Source: Membranipora membranacea (taxonomy: Eukaryota > Bryozoa > Gymnolaemata > Cheilostomatida > Membraniporidae). From it: 60,000 bases of DNA. The translations under genes were made by a program, and so were the position numbers. Each line of letters starts with the position of its first letter. Position 1 is the stretch's first letter. The notes beneath the pieces are model-generated. The model did not search any database and was not told the origin of the DNA. It saw nothing but the letters and a program-made list of their open reading frames with translations. Location of the stretch: assembly GCA_914767715.1 (NCBI GenBank), contig OU612069.1:8186001-8246000 (forward strand). The letters are read 5' to 3'. Shown piece after piece: positions 26,101-38,400 of this stretch.

Positions 26101-29100
26101 CTGACCAGTTCAAGCCCTCAAACACCTTATTCAAAATCCAGAATATGGAGATTCTCAGATAACCTGGCTGCTAATTAAGCTGACTTGAAATTTACAAAAA
26201 TATACCAAGGGAGGGTATCACGCTTTTTTTTCGCTCGGATCAGAAAATAGATTTCGTTCCAACCTACCTCAAAAGGAGAAGCAACTCCTGCTCGTCTCAA
26301 ATCTGAAATCCGTTTTGTTTTGCGGGTCTCCCTTCTCCGTCAGCACCAACTTTAACGACGCCCAATTTCGCACTAATGAAACATGCCAAACGGCAGCAGT
26401 AAAAAATTCAAAGTCTATCACAATCATATGAAACTCTGTCCAGTTCGAGCCCTTAAACACTTTTTTTCAAAATCCAGAATATGGAGATTCTCAGATAACC
26501 TGGCTGCTAATTAAGCTGACTTGAAATTTACAAAAATATACCAAGGGAGGGTATCACGCTTTTTTTTCGCTCGGATCAAAAAATAGATTTCGTTCCAACC
26601 TACCTCAAAAGGAGAAGCAACTCCTGCTCGTCTCAACTCTGAAATCCGTTTTGTTTTGCGGATCTCCCTTCTCCGTCAGCACCAACTTTAATGACGCCCA
26701 CTTTCGCACTAAAAAAACATGCCAAACGGCAGCAGTAAAAAATTCAAAGTCTATCACAATCATATGAAACTCTGGCCAGTTCAAGCCCTCAAACACCTTA
26801 TTCAAAATCCAGAATATGGAGATTCTCAGATAACCTGGCTGCTAATTAAGCTGACTTGAAATTTACAAAAATATACCAAGGGAGGGTATCACGCTTTTTT
26901 TTCGCTCGGATCAAAAAATAGATTTCGTTCCAACCTACCTCAAAAGGAGAATCAACTCCTGCTCGTCTCAAATCTGAAATCCGTTTTGTTTTGCGGGTCT
27001 CCCTTCTCCGTCAGCACCAACTTTAACGACGCCCACTTTCGCACTAAAAAAACATGCCAAACGGCAGCAGTAAAAAATTCAAAGTCTATCACAATCATAT
27101 GAAACTCTGACCAGTTCAAGCCCTCAAACACCTTATTCAAAATCCAGAATATGGAGATTCTCAGATAACCTGGCTGCTAATTAAGCTGACTTGAAATTTA
27201 CAAAAATATACCAAGGGAGGGTATCACGGTTTTTTTTCGCTCGGATCAAAAAATAGATTTCGTTCCAACCTACCTCAAACGGAGAAGCAACTCCTGCTCG
27301 TCTCAAATCTGAAATCCGTTTTGTTTTGCGGGTCTCCCTTCTCTGTCAGCACCAACTTTAACGACGCCCACTTTCGCACTAAAAAAACATGCCAAACGGC
27401 AGCAGTAAAAAATTCAAAGTCTAGCACAATCATATGAAACTCTGACCAGTTCAAGCCCTCAAACACCTTATTCAAAATCCAGAATATGGAGATTCTCAGA
27501 TAACCTGGCTGCTAATTAAGCTGACTTGAAATTTACAAAAATATACCAAGGGAGGGTATCACGCTTTTTTTTCGCTCGGATCAGAAAATAGATTTCGTTC
27601 CAACCTACCTCAAAAGGAGAAGCAACTCCTGCTCGTCTCAAATCTGAAATCCGTTTTGTTTTGCGGGTCTCCCTTCTCCGTCAGCACCAACTTTAACGAC
27701 GCCCAATTTCGCACTAATGAAACATGCCAAACGGCAGCAGTAAAAAATTCAAAGTCTATCACAATCATATGAAACTCTGTCCAGTTCGAGCCCTTAAACA
27801 CTTTTTTCAAAATCCAGAATATGGAGATTCTCAGATAACCTGGCTGCTAATTAAGCTGACTTGAAATTTACAAAAATATACCAAGGGAGGGTATCACGCT
27901 TTTTTTTCGCTCGGATCAAAAAATAGATTTCGTTCCAACCTACCTCAAAAGGAGAAGCAACTCCTGCTCGTCTCAACTCTGAAATCCGTTTTGTTTTGCG
28001 GATCTTCCTTCTCCGTCAGCACCAACTTTAATGACGCCCACTTTCGCACTAAAAAAACATGCCAAACGGCAGCAGTAAAAAATTCAAAGTCTATCACAAT
28101 CATATGAAACTCTGGCCAGTTCAAGCCCTCAAACACCTTATTCAAAATCCAGAATATGGAGATTCTCAGATAACCTGGCTGCTAATTAAGCTGACTTGAA
28201 ATTTACAAAAATATACCAAGGGAGGGTATCACGCTTTTTTTTCGCTCGGATCAAAAAATAGATTTCGTTCCAACCTACCTCAAAAGGAGAATCAACTCCT
28301 GCTCGTCTCAAATCTGAAATCCGTTTTGTTTTGCGGGTCTCCCTTCTCCGTCAGCACCAACTTTAACGACGCCCACTTTCGCACTAAAAAAACATGCCAA
28401 ACGGCAGCAGTAAAAAATTCAAAGTCTATCACAATCATATGAAACTCTGACCAGTTCAAGCCCTCAAACACCTTATTCAAAATCCAGAATATGGAGATTC
28501 TCAGATAACCTGGCTGCTAATTAAGCTGACTTGAAATTTACAAAAATATACCAAGGGAGGGTATCACGGTTTTTTTTCGCTCGGATCAAAAAATAGATTT
28601 CGTTCCAACCTACCTCAAACGGAGAAGCAACTCCTGCTCGTCTCAAATCTGAAATCCGTTTTGGTTTGCGGGTCTCCCTTCTCCGTCAGCACCAACTTTA
28701 ACGACGCCCACTTTCGCACTAAAAAAACATGCCAAACGGCAGCAGTAAAAAATTCAAAGTCTATCACAATCATATGAAACTCTGACCAGTTCAAGCCCTC
28801 AAACACCTTATTCAAAATCCAGAATATGGAGATTCTCAGATAACCTGGCTGCTTATTAAGCTGACTTGAAATTTACAAAAATATACCAAGGGAGGGTATC
28901 ACGCTTTTTTTTCGCTCGGATCAAAAAATAGAATTCGTTCCAACCTACCTCAAAAGGAGAAGCAACTCCTGCTCGTCTCAAATCTGAAATCCGTTTTGTT
29001 TTGCGGGTCTCCCTTCTCCGTCAGCACCAACTTTAACGACGCCCGATTTCGCACTAAAAAAACATGCCAAACGGCAGCGGTAAAAAATTCAAAGTCTATC

Positions 29101-30860
29101 ACAATCATATGAAACTCTGACCAGTTCAAGCCCTCAAACACCTTATTCAAAATCCAGAATATGGAGATTCTCAGATAACCTGGCTGCTAATTAAGCTGAC
29201 TTGAAATTTACAAAAATATACCAAGGGAGGGTATCACGCTTTTTTTTCGCTCGGATCAGAAAATAGATTTCGTTCCAACCTACCTCAAAAGGAGAAGCAA
29301 CTCCTGCTCGTCTCAAATCTGAAATCCGTTTTGTTTTGCGGGTCTCCCTTCTCCGTCAGCACCAACTTTAACGACGCCCAATTTCGCACTAATGAAACAT
29401 GCCAAACGGCAGCAGTAAAAAATTCAAAGTCTATCACAATCATATGAAACTCTGTCCAGTTCGAGCCCTTAAACACTTTTTTCAAAATCCAGAATATGGA
29501 GATTCTCAGATAACCTGGCTGCTAATTAAGCTGACTTGAAATTTACAAAAATATACCAAGGGAGGGTATCACGCTTTTTTTTCGCTCGGATCAAAAAATA
29601 GATGTCGTTCCAACCTACCTCAAAAGGAGAAGCAACTCCTCCTCGTCTCAAATCTGAAATCCGTTTTGTTTTGCGGGTCTCCCTTCTCTGTCAGCACCAA
29701 CTTTAACGACGCCCACTTTCGCACTAAAAAAACATGCCAAACGGCAGCAGTAAAAAATTCAAAGTCTATCACAATCATATGAAACTCTGACCAGTTCAAG
29801 CCCTCAAACACCTTATTCAAAATCCAGAATATGGAGATTCTCAGATAACCTGGCTGCTAATTAAGCTGACTTGAAATTTACAAAAATATACCAAGGGAGG
29901 GTATCACGCTTTTTTTTCGCTCGGATCAGAAAATAGATTTCGTTCCAACCTACCTCAAAAGGAGAAGCAACTCCTGCTCGTCTCAAATCTGAAATCCGTT
30001 TTGTTTTGCGGGTCTCCCTTCTCCGTCAGCACCAACTTTAACGACGCCCACTTTCGCACTAAAGAAACATGCCAAACGGCAGCAGTAAAAAATTCAAAGT
30101 CTATCACAATCATATGAAACTCTGACCAGTTCGAGCCCTTAAACACTTTTTTCAAAATCCAGAATATGGAGATTCTCAGATAACCTGGCTGCTAATTAAG
30201 CTGACTTGAAATTTACAAAAATATACCAAGGGAGGGTATCACGCTTTTTTTTCGCTCGGATCAAAAAATAGATTTCGTTCCAACCTACCTCAAAAGGAGA
30301 AGCAACTCCTGCTCGTCTCAAATCTGAAATCCGTTTTGTTTTGCGGATCTCCCTTCTCCGTCAGCACCAACTTTAATGACGCCCACTTTCGCACTAAAAA
30401 AACATGCCAAACGGCAGCAGTAAAAAATTCAAAGTCTATCACAATCATATGAAACTCTGGCCAGTTCAAGCCCTCAACCACCTTATTCAAAATCCAGAAT
30501 ATGGAGATTCTCAGATAACCTGGCTGCTAATTAAGCTGACTTGAAATTTACAAAAATATACCAAGGGAGGGTATCACGCTTTTTTTCGCTCGGATCAAAA
30601 AATAGATTTCGTTCCAACCTACCTCAAAAGGAGAAGCAACTCCTGCTCGTCTCAAATCTGAAATCCGTTTTGTTTTGCGGGTCTCCCTTCTCCGTCAGCA
30701 CCAACTTTAACGACGCCCACTTTCGCACTAAAAAAACATGCCAAACGGCAGCAGTAAAAAATTCAAAGTCTATCACAATCATATGAAACTCTGACCAGTT
30801 CAAGCCCTCAAACACCTTATTCAAAATCCAGAATATGGAGATTCTCAGATGACCTGGCTG
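23130..30860. repeat. Domain III left: rearranged blocks sharing 20-, 13- and 14-monomer offsets
   Basis: The pair at 23588 and 23839 (gcggatctcc, ctctggccag, ctcaaccacc, then a T7 tract) recurs at 30290 and 30541, offset 6702, and at 35988 and 36239. Monomers at 24258 (tttggtttgcgg, aaacggag) and 24593 (tagaattcg, cccgatttcg, agcggtaaa) recur at 28615 and 28950, offset 4357. Those at 24928 (ctcctcctcg) and 25263 recur at 29620 and 29955, offset 4692. The extra 335 bp in the second set is one inserted monomer at 29285. Confidence 0.82.
25990..28670. repeat. Four-monomer HOR (1340 bp), two tandem copies
   Basis: Four distinct monomers occur in the same order twice. One has cccaatttcgcactaatg with ctctgtccag (26269, 27610). 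The next has tctcaactctg with gcggatctcc (26605, 27945). Then come gagaatcaac (26952, 28292) and ggttttttttcgc with aaacggag (27275, 28615). The spacing is 1340-1341 bp. The tctagcacaatc variant at about 26080 recurs at about 27421. The copies differ at few sites, such as gatcttcc at 28012 versus gatctccc, and one extra T near 26462. Confidence 0.87.
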
Positions 30861-33800
30861 CTAATTAAGCTGACTTGAAATTTACAAAAATATACCAAGG
30901 GAGGGTATCACGCTTTTTTTTCGCTCGGATCAAAAAATAGATTTCGTTCCAACCTACCTCAAAAGGAGAAGCAACTCCTGCTCGTCTCAAATCTGAAATC
31001 CGTTTTGGTTTTGCGGGTCTCCCTTCTCCGTCAGCACCAACTTTAACGACGCCCACTTTCGCACTAAAAAAACATGCCAAACGGCAGCAGTAAAAAATTC
31101 AAAGTCTATCACAATCATATGAAACTCTGACCAGTTCAAGCCCTCAAACACCTTATTCAAAATCCAGAATATGGAGATTCTCAGATAACCTGGCTGCTAA
31201 TTAAGCTGACTTGAAATTTACAAAAATATACCAAGGGAAGGTATCACGCTTTTTTTTCGCTCGGATCAAAAAATAGATCTCGTTCCAACCTACCTCAAAA
31301 GGAGAAGCAACTCCTGCTCGTCTCAAATCTGAAGTCCGTTTTGTTTTGCGGGTCTCCCTTCTCTGTCAGCACCAACTTTAACGACGCCCACTTTCGCACT
31401 AAAAAAACATGCCAAACGGCAGCAGTAAAAAATTCAAAGTCTATCACAATCATATGAAACTCTGACCAGTTCAAGCCCTCAAACACCTTATTCAAAATCC
31501 AGAATATGGAGATTCTCAGATAACCTGGCTGCTAATTATGCTGACTTGAAATTTACAAAAATATACCAAGGGAGGGTATCACGCATTTTTTTCGCTCGGA
31601 TCAGAAAATAGATTTCGTTCCAACCTACCTCAAAAGGAGAAGCAACTCCTGCTCGTCTCAAATCTGAAATCCGTTTTGTTTTGCGGGTCTCCCTTCTCCG
31701 TCAGCACCAACTTTAACGACGCCCACTTTCGCACTAAAGAAACATGCCAAACGGCAGCAGTAAAAAATTCAAAGTCTATCACAATCATATGAAACTCTGA
31801 CCAGTTCGAGCCCTTAAACACTTTTTTCAAAATCCAGAATATGGAGATTCTCAGATAACCTGGCTGCTAATTAAGCTGACTTGAAATTTACAAAAATATA
31901 CCAAGGGAGGGTATCACGCTTTTTTTTCGCTCGGATCAAAAAATAGATTTCGTTCCAACCTACCTCAAAAGGAGAAGCAACTCCTGCTCGTCTCAAATCT
32001 GAAATCCGTTTTGTTTTGCGGGTCTCCCTTCTCCGTCAGCACCAACTTTAACGACGCCCACTTTCGCACTAAAAAAACATGCCAAACGGCAGCAGTAAAA
32101 AATTCAAAGTCTATCACAATCATATGAAACTCTGACCAGTTCAAGCCCTCAAACACCTTATTCAAAATCCAGAATATGGAGATTCTCAGATGACCTGGCT
32201 GCTAATTAAGCTGACTTGAAATTTACAAAAATATACCAAGGGAGGGTATCACGCTTTTTTTTCGCTCGGATCAAAAAATAGATTTCGTTCCAACCTACCT
32301 CAAAAGGAGAAGCAACTCCTGCTCGTCTCAAATCTGAAATCCGTTTTGGTTTTGCGGGTCTCCCTTCTCCGTCAGCACCAACTTTAACGACGCCCACTTT
32401 CGCACTAAAAAAACATGCCAAACGGCAGCAGTAAAAAATTCAAAGTCTATCACAATCATATGAAACTCTGACCAGTTCAAGCCCTCAAACACCTTATTCA
32501 AAATCCAGAATATGGAGATTCTCAGATGACCTGGCTGCTAATTAAGCTGACTTGAAATTTACAAAAATATACCAAGGGAGGGTATCACGCTTTTTTTTCG
32601 CTCGGATCAAAAAATAGATTTCGTTCCAACCTACCTCAAAAGGAGAAGCAACTCCTGCTCGTCTCAAATCTGAAATCCGTTTTGGTTTTGCGGGTCTCCC
32701 TTCTCCGTCAGCACCAACTTTAACGACGCCCACTTTCGCACTAAAAAAACATGCCAAACGGCAGCAGTAAAAAATTCAAAGTCTATCACAATCATATGAA
32801 ACTCTGGCCAGTTCAAGCCCTCAAACACCTTATTCAAAATCCAGAATATGGAGATTCTCAGATAACCTGGCTGCTAATTAAGCTGACTTGAAATTTACAA
32901 AAATATACCAAGGGAGGGTATCACGCTTTTTTTTCGCTCGGATCAAAAAATAGATTTCGTTCCAACCTACCTCAAAAGGAGAAGCAACTCCTGCTCGTCT
33001 CAAATCTGAAATCCGTTTTGTTTTGCGGGTCTCCCTTCTCCGTCAGCACCAACTTTAACGACGCCCGAGTTCGCACTAAAAAAACATGCCAAATGGCAGC
33101 GGTAAAAAATTCAAAGTCTATCACAATCATATGAAACTCTGACCAGTTCAAGCCCTCAAACACCTTATTCAAAATCCAGAATATGGAGATTCTCAGATAA
33201 CCTGGCTGCTAATTAAGCTGACTTGAAATTTACAAAAATATATTAAGGGAGGGTATCACGCTTTTTTTTCGCTCGGATCAAAAAATAGATTTCATTCCAA
33301 CCTACCTCAAAAGGAGAAGCAACTCCTGCTCGTCTCAAATCTGAAATCCGTTTTGTTTTGCGGGTCTCCCTTCTCCGTCGGCACCAACTTTAACGACGCC
33401 TACTTTCGCACTAAAAAAACATGCCAAACGGCAGCAGTAAAAAATTCAAAGTCTATCACAATCATATGAAACTCTGACCAGTTCGAGCCCTCAAACACCT
33501 TATTCAAAATCCAGAATATGGAGATTCTCAGATAACCTGGCTGCTAATTAAGCTGACTTGAAATTTACAAAAATATACCAAGGGAGGGTATCACGCTTTT
33601 TTTTCGCTCGGATCAAAAAATAGATTTCGTTCCAACCTACCTCAAAAGGAGAAGCAACTCCTGCTCGTCTCAAATCTGAAATCCGTTTTGTTTTGCGGGT
33701 CTCCCTTCTCCGTCAGCACCAACTTTAACGACGCCCACTTTCGCACTAAAAAAACATGCCAAACGGCAGCAGTAAAAAATTCAAAGTCTATCATAATCAT

Positions 33801-34870
33801 ATGAAACTCTGACCAGTTCGAGCCCTCAAACACCTTATTCAAAATCCGGAATATGGAGATTCTCAGATAACCTGGCTGCTAATTAAGCTGACTTGAAATT
33901 TACAAAAATATACCAAGGGAGGGTATCACGCTTTTTTTTCGCTCGGATCAAAAAATAGATTTCGTTCCAACCTACCTCAAAAGGAGAAGCAACTCCTGCT
34001 CGTCTCAAATCTGAAATCCGTTTTGTTTTGCGGGTCTCCCTTCTCCATCAGCACCAACTTTAACGACGCCCACTTTCGCACTAAAAAAACAAGCCAAACG
34101 GCAGCAGCAAAAAATTCAAAGTCTATCACAATCATATGAAACTCTGACCAGTTCAAGCCCTCAAACACCTTATTCAAAATCCAGAATATGGAGATTCTCA
34201 GATAACCTGGCTGCTAATTAAGCTGACTTGAAATTTACAAAAATATACCAAGGGAGGGTATCACGCTTTTTTTTCGCTCAGATCAAAAAATAGATTTCGT
34301 TCCAACCTACCTCAAAAGGAGAAGCAACTCCTGCTCGTCTCAAATCTGAAATCCGTTTTGTTTTGCGGGTCTCCCTTCTCCGTCAGCACCAACTTTAACG
34401 ACGCCCACTTTCGCACTAAAGAAACATGCCAAACGGCAGCAGTAAAAAATTCAAAGTCTATCACAATCATATGAAACTCTGACCAGTTCGAGCCCTTAAA
34501 CACTTTTTTCAAAATCCAGAATATGGAGATTCTCAGATAACCTGGCTGCTAATTAAGCTGACTTGAAATTTACAAAAATATACCAAGGGAGGGTATCACG
34601 CTTTTTTTTCGCTCGGATCAAAAAATAGATTTCGTTCCAACCTACCTCAAAAGGAGAAGCAACTCCTGCTCGTCTCAAATCTGAAATCCGTTTTGTTTTG
34701 CGGGTCTCCCTTCTCCGTCAGCACCAACTTTAACGACGCCCACTTTCGCACTAAAAAAACATGCCAAACGGCAGCAGTAAAAAATTCAAAGTCTATCACA
34801 ATCATATGAAACTCTGACCAGTTCAAGCCCTCAAACACCTTATTCAAAATCCAGAATATGGAGATTCTCA
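30850..34870. repeat. Twelve-monomer HOR, copy 1 (~4022 bp)
   Basis: The unit begins near agatgacctgg at 30848 and its markers recur 4021-4023 bp later. In order they are ttttggttttgcgg; caagggaagg with gatctcg, gaagtccg and attatgctg; a cagaaaatag type C monomer; a second ttttggttttgcgg with ctctggccag; cccgagttcg with aaatggcagcgg; atattaaggg with tttcattcc and cgtcggcacc; tcataatcat with aatccggaat; ctccatcagc with caagccaaac; then gctcagatc. Private here are cgcatttttttc near 31584 and an additional ttttggttttgcgg monomer at 32206. Confidence 0.9.
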
Positions 34871-37800
34871 GATGACCTGGCTGCTAATTAAGCTGACTTG
34901 AAATTTACAAAAATATACCAAGGGAGGGTATCACGCTTTTTTTTCGCTCGGATCAAAAAATAGATTTCGTTCCAACCTACCTCAAAAGGAGAAGCAACTC
35001 CTGCTCGTCTCAAATCTGAAATCCGTTTTGGTTTTGCGGGTCTCCCTTCTCCGTCAGCACCAACTTTAACGACGCCCACTTTCGCACTAAAAAAACATGC
35101 CAAACGGCAGCAGTAAAAAATTCAAAGTCTATCACAATCATATGAAACTCTGACCAGTTCAAGCCCTCAAACACCTTATTCAAAATCCAGAATATGGAGA
35201 TTCTCAGATAACCTGGCTGCTAATTAAGCTGACTTGAAATTTACAAAAATATACCAAGGGAAGGTATCACGCTTTTTTTTCGCTCGGATCAAAAAATAGA
35301 TCTCGTTCCAACCTACCTCAAAAGGAGAAGCAACTCCTGCTCGTGTCAAATCTGAAGTCCGTTTTGTTTTGCGGGTCTCCCTTCTCTGTCAGCACCAACT
35401 TTAACGACGCCCACTTTCGCACTAAAAAAACATGCCAAACGGCAGCAGTAAAAAATTCAAAGTCTATCACAATCATATGAAACTCTGACCAGTTCAAGCC
35501 CTCAAACACCTTATTCAAAATCCAGAATATGGAGATTCTCAGATAACCTGGCTGCTAATTATGCTGACTTGAAATTTACAAAAATATACCAAGGGAGGGT
35601 ATCACGCTTTTTTTTCGCTCGGATCAGAAAATAGATTTCGTTCCTACCTACCTCAAAAGGAGAAGCAACTCCTGCTCGTCTCAAATCTGAAATCCGTTTT
35701 GTTTTGCGGGTCTCCCTTCTCCGTCAGCACCAACTTTAACGACGCCCACTTTCGCACTAAAGAAACATGCCAAACGGCAGCAGTAAAAAATTCAAAGTCT
35801 ATCACAATCATATGAAACTCTGACCAGTTCGAGCCCTTAAACACTTTTTTCAAAATCCAGAATATGGAGATTCTCAGATAACCTGGCTGCTAATTAAGCT
35901 GACTTGAAATTTACAAAAATATACCAAGGGAGGGTATCACGCTTTTTTTTCGCTCGGATCAAAAAATAGATTTCGTTCCAACCTACCTCAAAAGGAGAAG
36001 CAACTCCTGCTCGTCCCAAATCTGAAATCCGTTTTGTTTTGCGGATCTCCCTTCTCCGTCAGCACCAACTTTAATGACGCCCACTTTCGCACTAAAAAAA
36101 CATGCCAAACGGCAGCAGTAAAAAATTCAAAGTCTATCACAATCATATGAAACTCTGGCCAGTTCAAGCCCTCAACCACCTTATTCAAAATCCAGAATAT
36201 GGAGATTCTCAGATAACCTGGCTGCTAATTAAGCTGACTTGAAATTTACAAAAATATACCAAGGGAGCGTATCACGCTTTTTTTCGCTCGGATCAAAAAA
36301 TAGATTTCGTTCCAACCTACCTCAAAAGGAGAAGCAACTCCTGCTCGTCTCAAATCTGAAATCCGTTTTGTTTTGCGGGTCTCCCTTCTCCGTCAGCACC
36401 AACTTTAACGACGCCCACTTTCGCACTAAAAAAACATGCCAAACGGCAGCAGTAAAAAATTCAAAGTCTATCACAATCATATGAAACTCTGACCAGTTCA
36501 AGCCCTCAAACACCTTATTCAAAATCCAGAATATGGAGATTCTCAGATGACCTGGCTGCTAATTAAGCTGACTTGAAATTTACAAAAATATACCAAGGGA
36601 GGGTATCACGCTTTTTTTTCGCTCGGATCAAAAAATAGATTTCGTTCCAACCTACCTCAAAAGGAGAAGCAACTCCTGCTCGTCTCAAATCTGAAATCCG
36701 TTTTGGTTTTGCGGGTCTCCCTTCTCCGTCAGCACCAACTTTAACGACGCCCACTTTCGCACTAAAAAAACATGCCAAACGGCAGCAGTAAAAAATTCAA
36801 AGTCTATCACAATCATATGAAACTCTGGCCAGTTCAAGCCCTCAAACACCTTATTCAAAATCCAGAATATGGAGATTCTCAGATAACCTGGCTGCTAATT
36901 AAGCTGACTTGAAATTTACAAAAATATACCAAGGGAGGGTATCACGCTTTTTTTTCGCTCGGATCAAAAAATAGATTTCGTTCCAACCTACCTCAAAAGG
37001 AGAAGCAACTCCTGCTCGTCTCAAATCTGAAATCCGTTTTGTTTTGCGGGTCTCCCTTCTCCGTCAGCACCAACTTTAACGACGCCCGATTTCGCACTAA
37101 AAAAACATGCCAAATGGCAGCGGTAAAAAATTCAAAGTCTATCACAATCATATGAAACTCTGACCAGTTCAAGCCCTCAAACACCTTATTCAAAATCCAG
37201 AATATGGAGATTCTCAGATAACCTGGCTGCTAATTAAGCTGACTTGAAATTTACAAAAATATATTAAGGGAGGGTATCACGCTTTTTTTTCGCTCGGATC
37301 AAAAAATAGATTTCATTCCAACCTACCTCAAAAGGAGAAGCAACTCCTGCTCGTCTCAAATCTGAAATCCGTTTTGTTTTGCGGGTCTCCCTTCTCCGTC
37401 GGCACCAACTTTAACGACGCCTACTTTCGCACTAAAAAAACATGCCAAACGGCAGCAGTAAAAAATTCAAAGTCTATCACAATCATATGAAACTCTGACC
37501 AGTTCGAGCCCTCAAACACCTTATTCAAAATCCAGAATATGGAGATTCTCAGATAACCTGGCTGCTAATTAAGCTGACTTGAAATTTACAAAAATATACC
37601 AAGGGAGGGTATCACGCTTTTTTTTCGCTCGGATCAAAAAATAGATTTCGTTCCAACCTACCTCAAAAGGAGAAGCAACTCCTGCTCGTCTCAAATCTGA
37701 AATCCGTTTTGTTTTGCGGGTCTCCCTTCTCCGTCAGCACCAACTTTAACGACGCCCACTTTCGCACTAAAAAAACATGCCAAACGGCAGCAGTAAAAAA

Positions 37801-38400
37801 TTCAAAGTCTATCATAATCATATGAAACTCTGACCAGTTCGAGCCCTCAAACACCTTATTCAAAATCCGGAATATGGAGATTCTCAGATAACCTGGCTGC
37901 TAATTAAGCTGACTTGAAATTTACAAAAATATACCAAGGGAGGGTATCACGCTTTTTTTTCGCTCGGATCAAAAAATAGATTTCGTTCCAACCTACCTCA
38001 AAAGGAGAAGCAACTCCTGCTCGTCTCAAATCTGAAATCCGTTTTGTTTTGCGGGTCTCCCTTCTCCATCAGCACCAACTTTAACGACGCCCACTTTCGC
38101 ACTAAAAAAACAAGCCAAACGGCAGCAGCAAAAAATTCAAAGTCTATCACAATCATATGAAACTCTGACCAGTTCAAGCCCTCAAACACCTTATTCAAAA
38201 TCCAGAATATGGAGATTCTCAGATAACCTGGCTGCTAATTAAGCTGACTTGAAATTTACAAAAATATACCAAGGGAGGGTATCACGCTTTTTTTTCGCTC
38301 AGATCAAAAAATAGATTTCGTTCCAACCTACCTCAAAAGGAGAAGCAACTCCTGCTCGTCTCAAATCTGAAATCCGTTTTGTTTTGCGGGTCTCCCTTCT
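34871..38400. repeat. Twelve-monomer HOR, copy 2 (incomplete at right)
   Basis: This copy repeats copy 1 in order, from agatgacctgg at 34871 to gctcagatc near 38299, where the match ends in mid-unit. The stretch 35988-36560 does not match its partner (31965-32540). It matches 30290-30865 instead, at an offset of 5698 (17 monomers), so two monomers were exchanged within the unit. Private changes are tcgtgtcaaa near 35343, ttcctacctacc near 35643 and gagcgtatcac near 36267. At 37088 it reads cccgatttcg, where copy 1 has cccgagttcg. Confidence 0.88.

Larger units (their letters stand above)
23158..35853. repeat. Type C monomers (gcccttaaacactttttt), confined to domain III
   Basis: These copies combine cagaaaatag, the normal cgtctc, gttcgagccc and the change gcccttaaacactttttt near the unit start. 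Clear members lie at 25263, 26269, 27610, 29285, 29955, 31630, 34312 and 35653. The 34312 copy has cagatcaaaaaatag instead of cagaaaatag. The 23158 monomer carries the end variant with a plain left half. A subset also carries aatttcgcactaatgaaac with ctctgtccag. None is seen outside about 23-36 kb, so the type spread locally. Confidence 0.82.
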
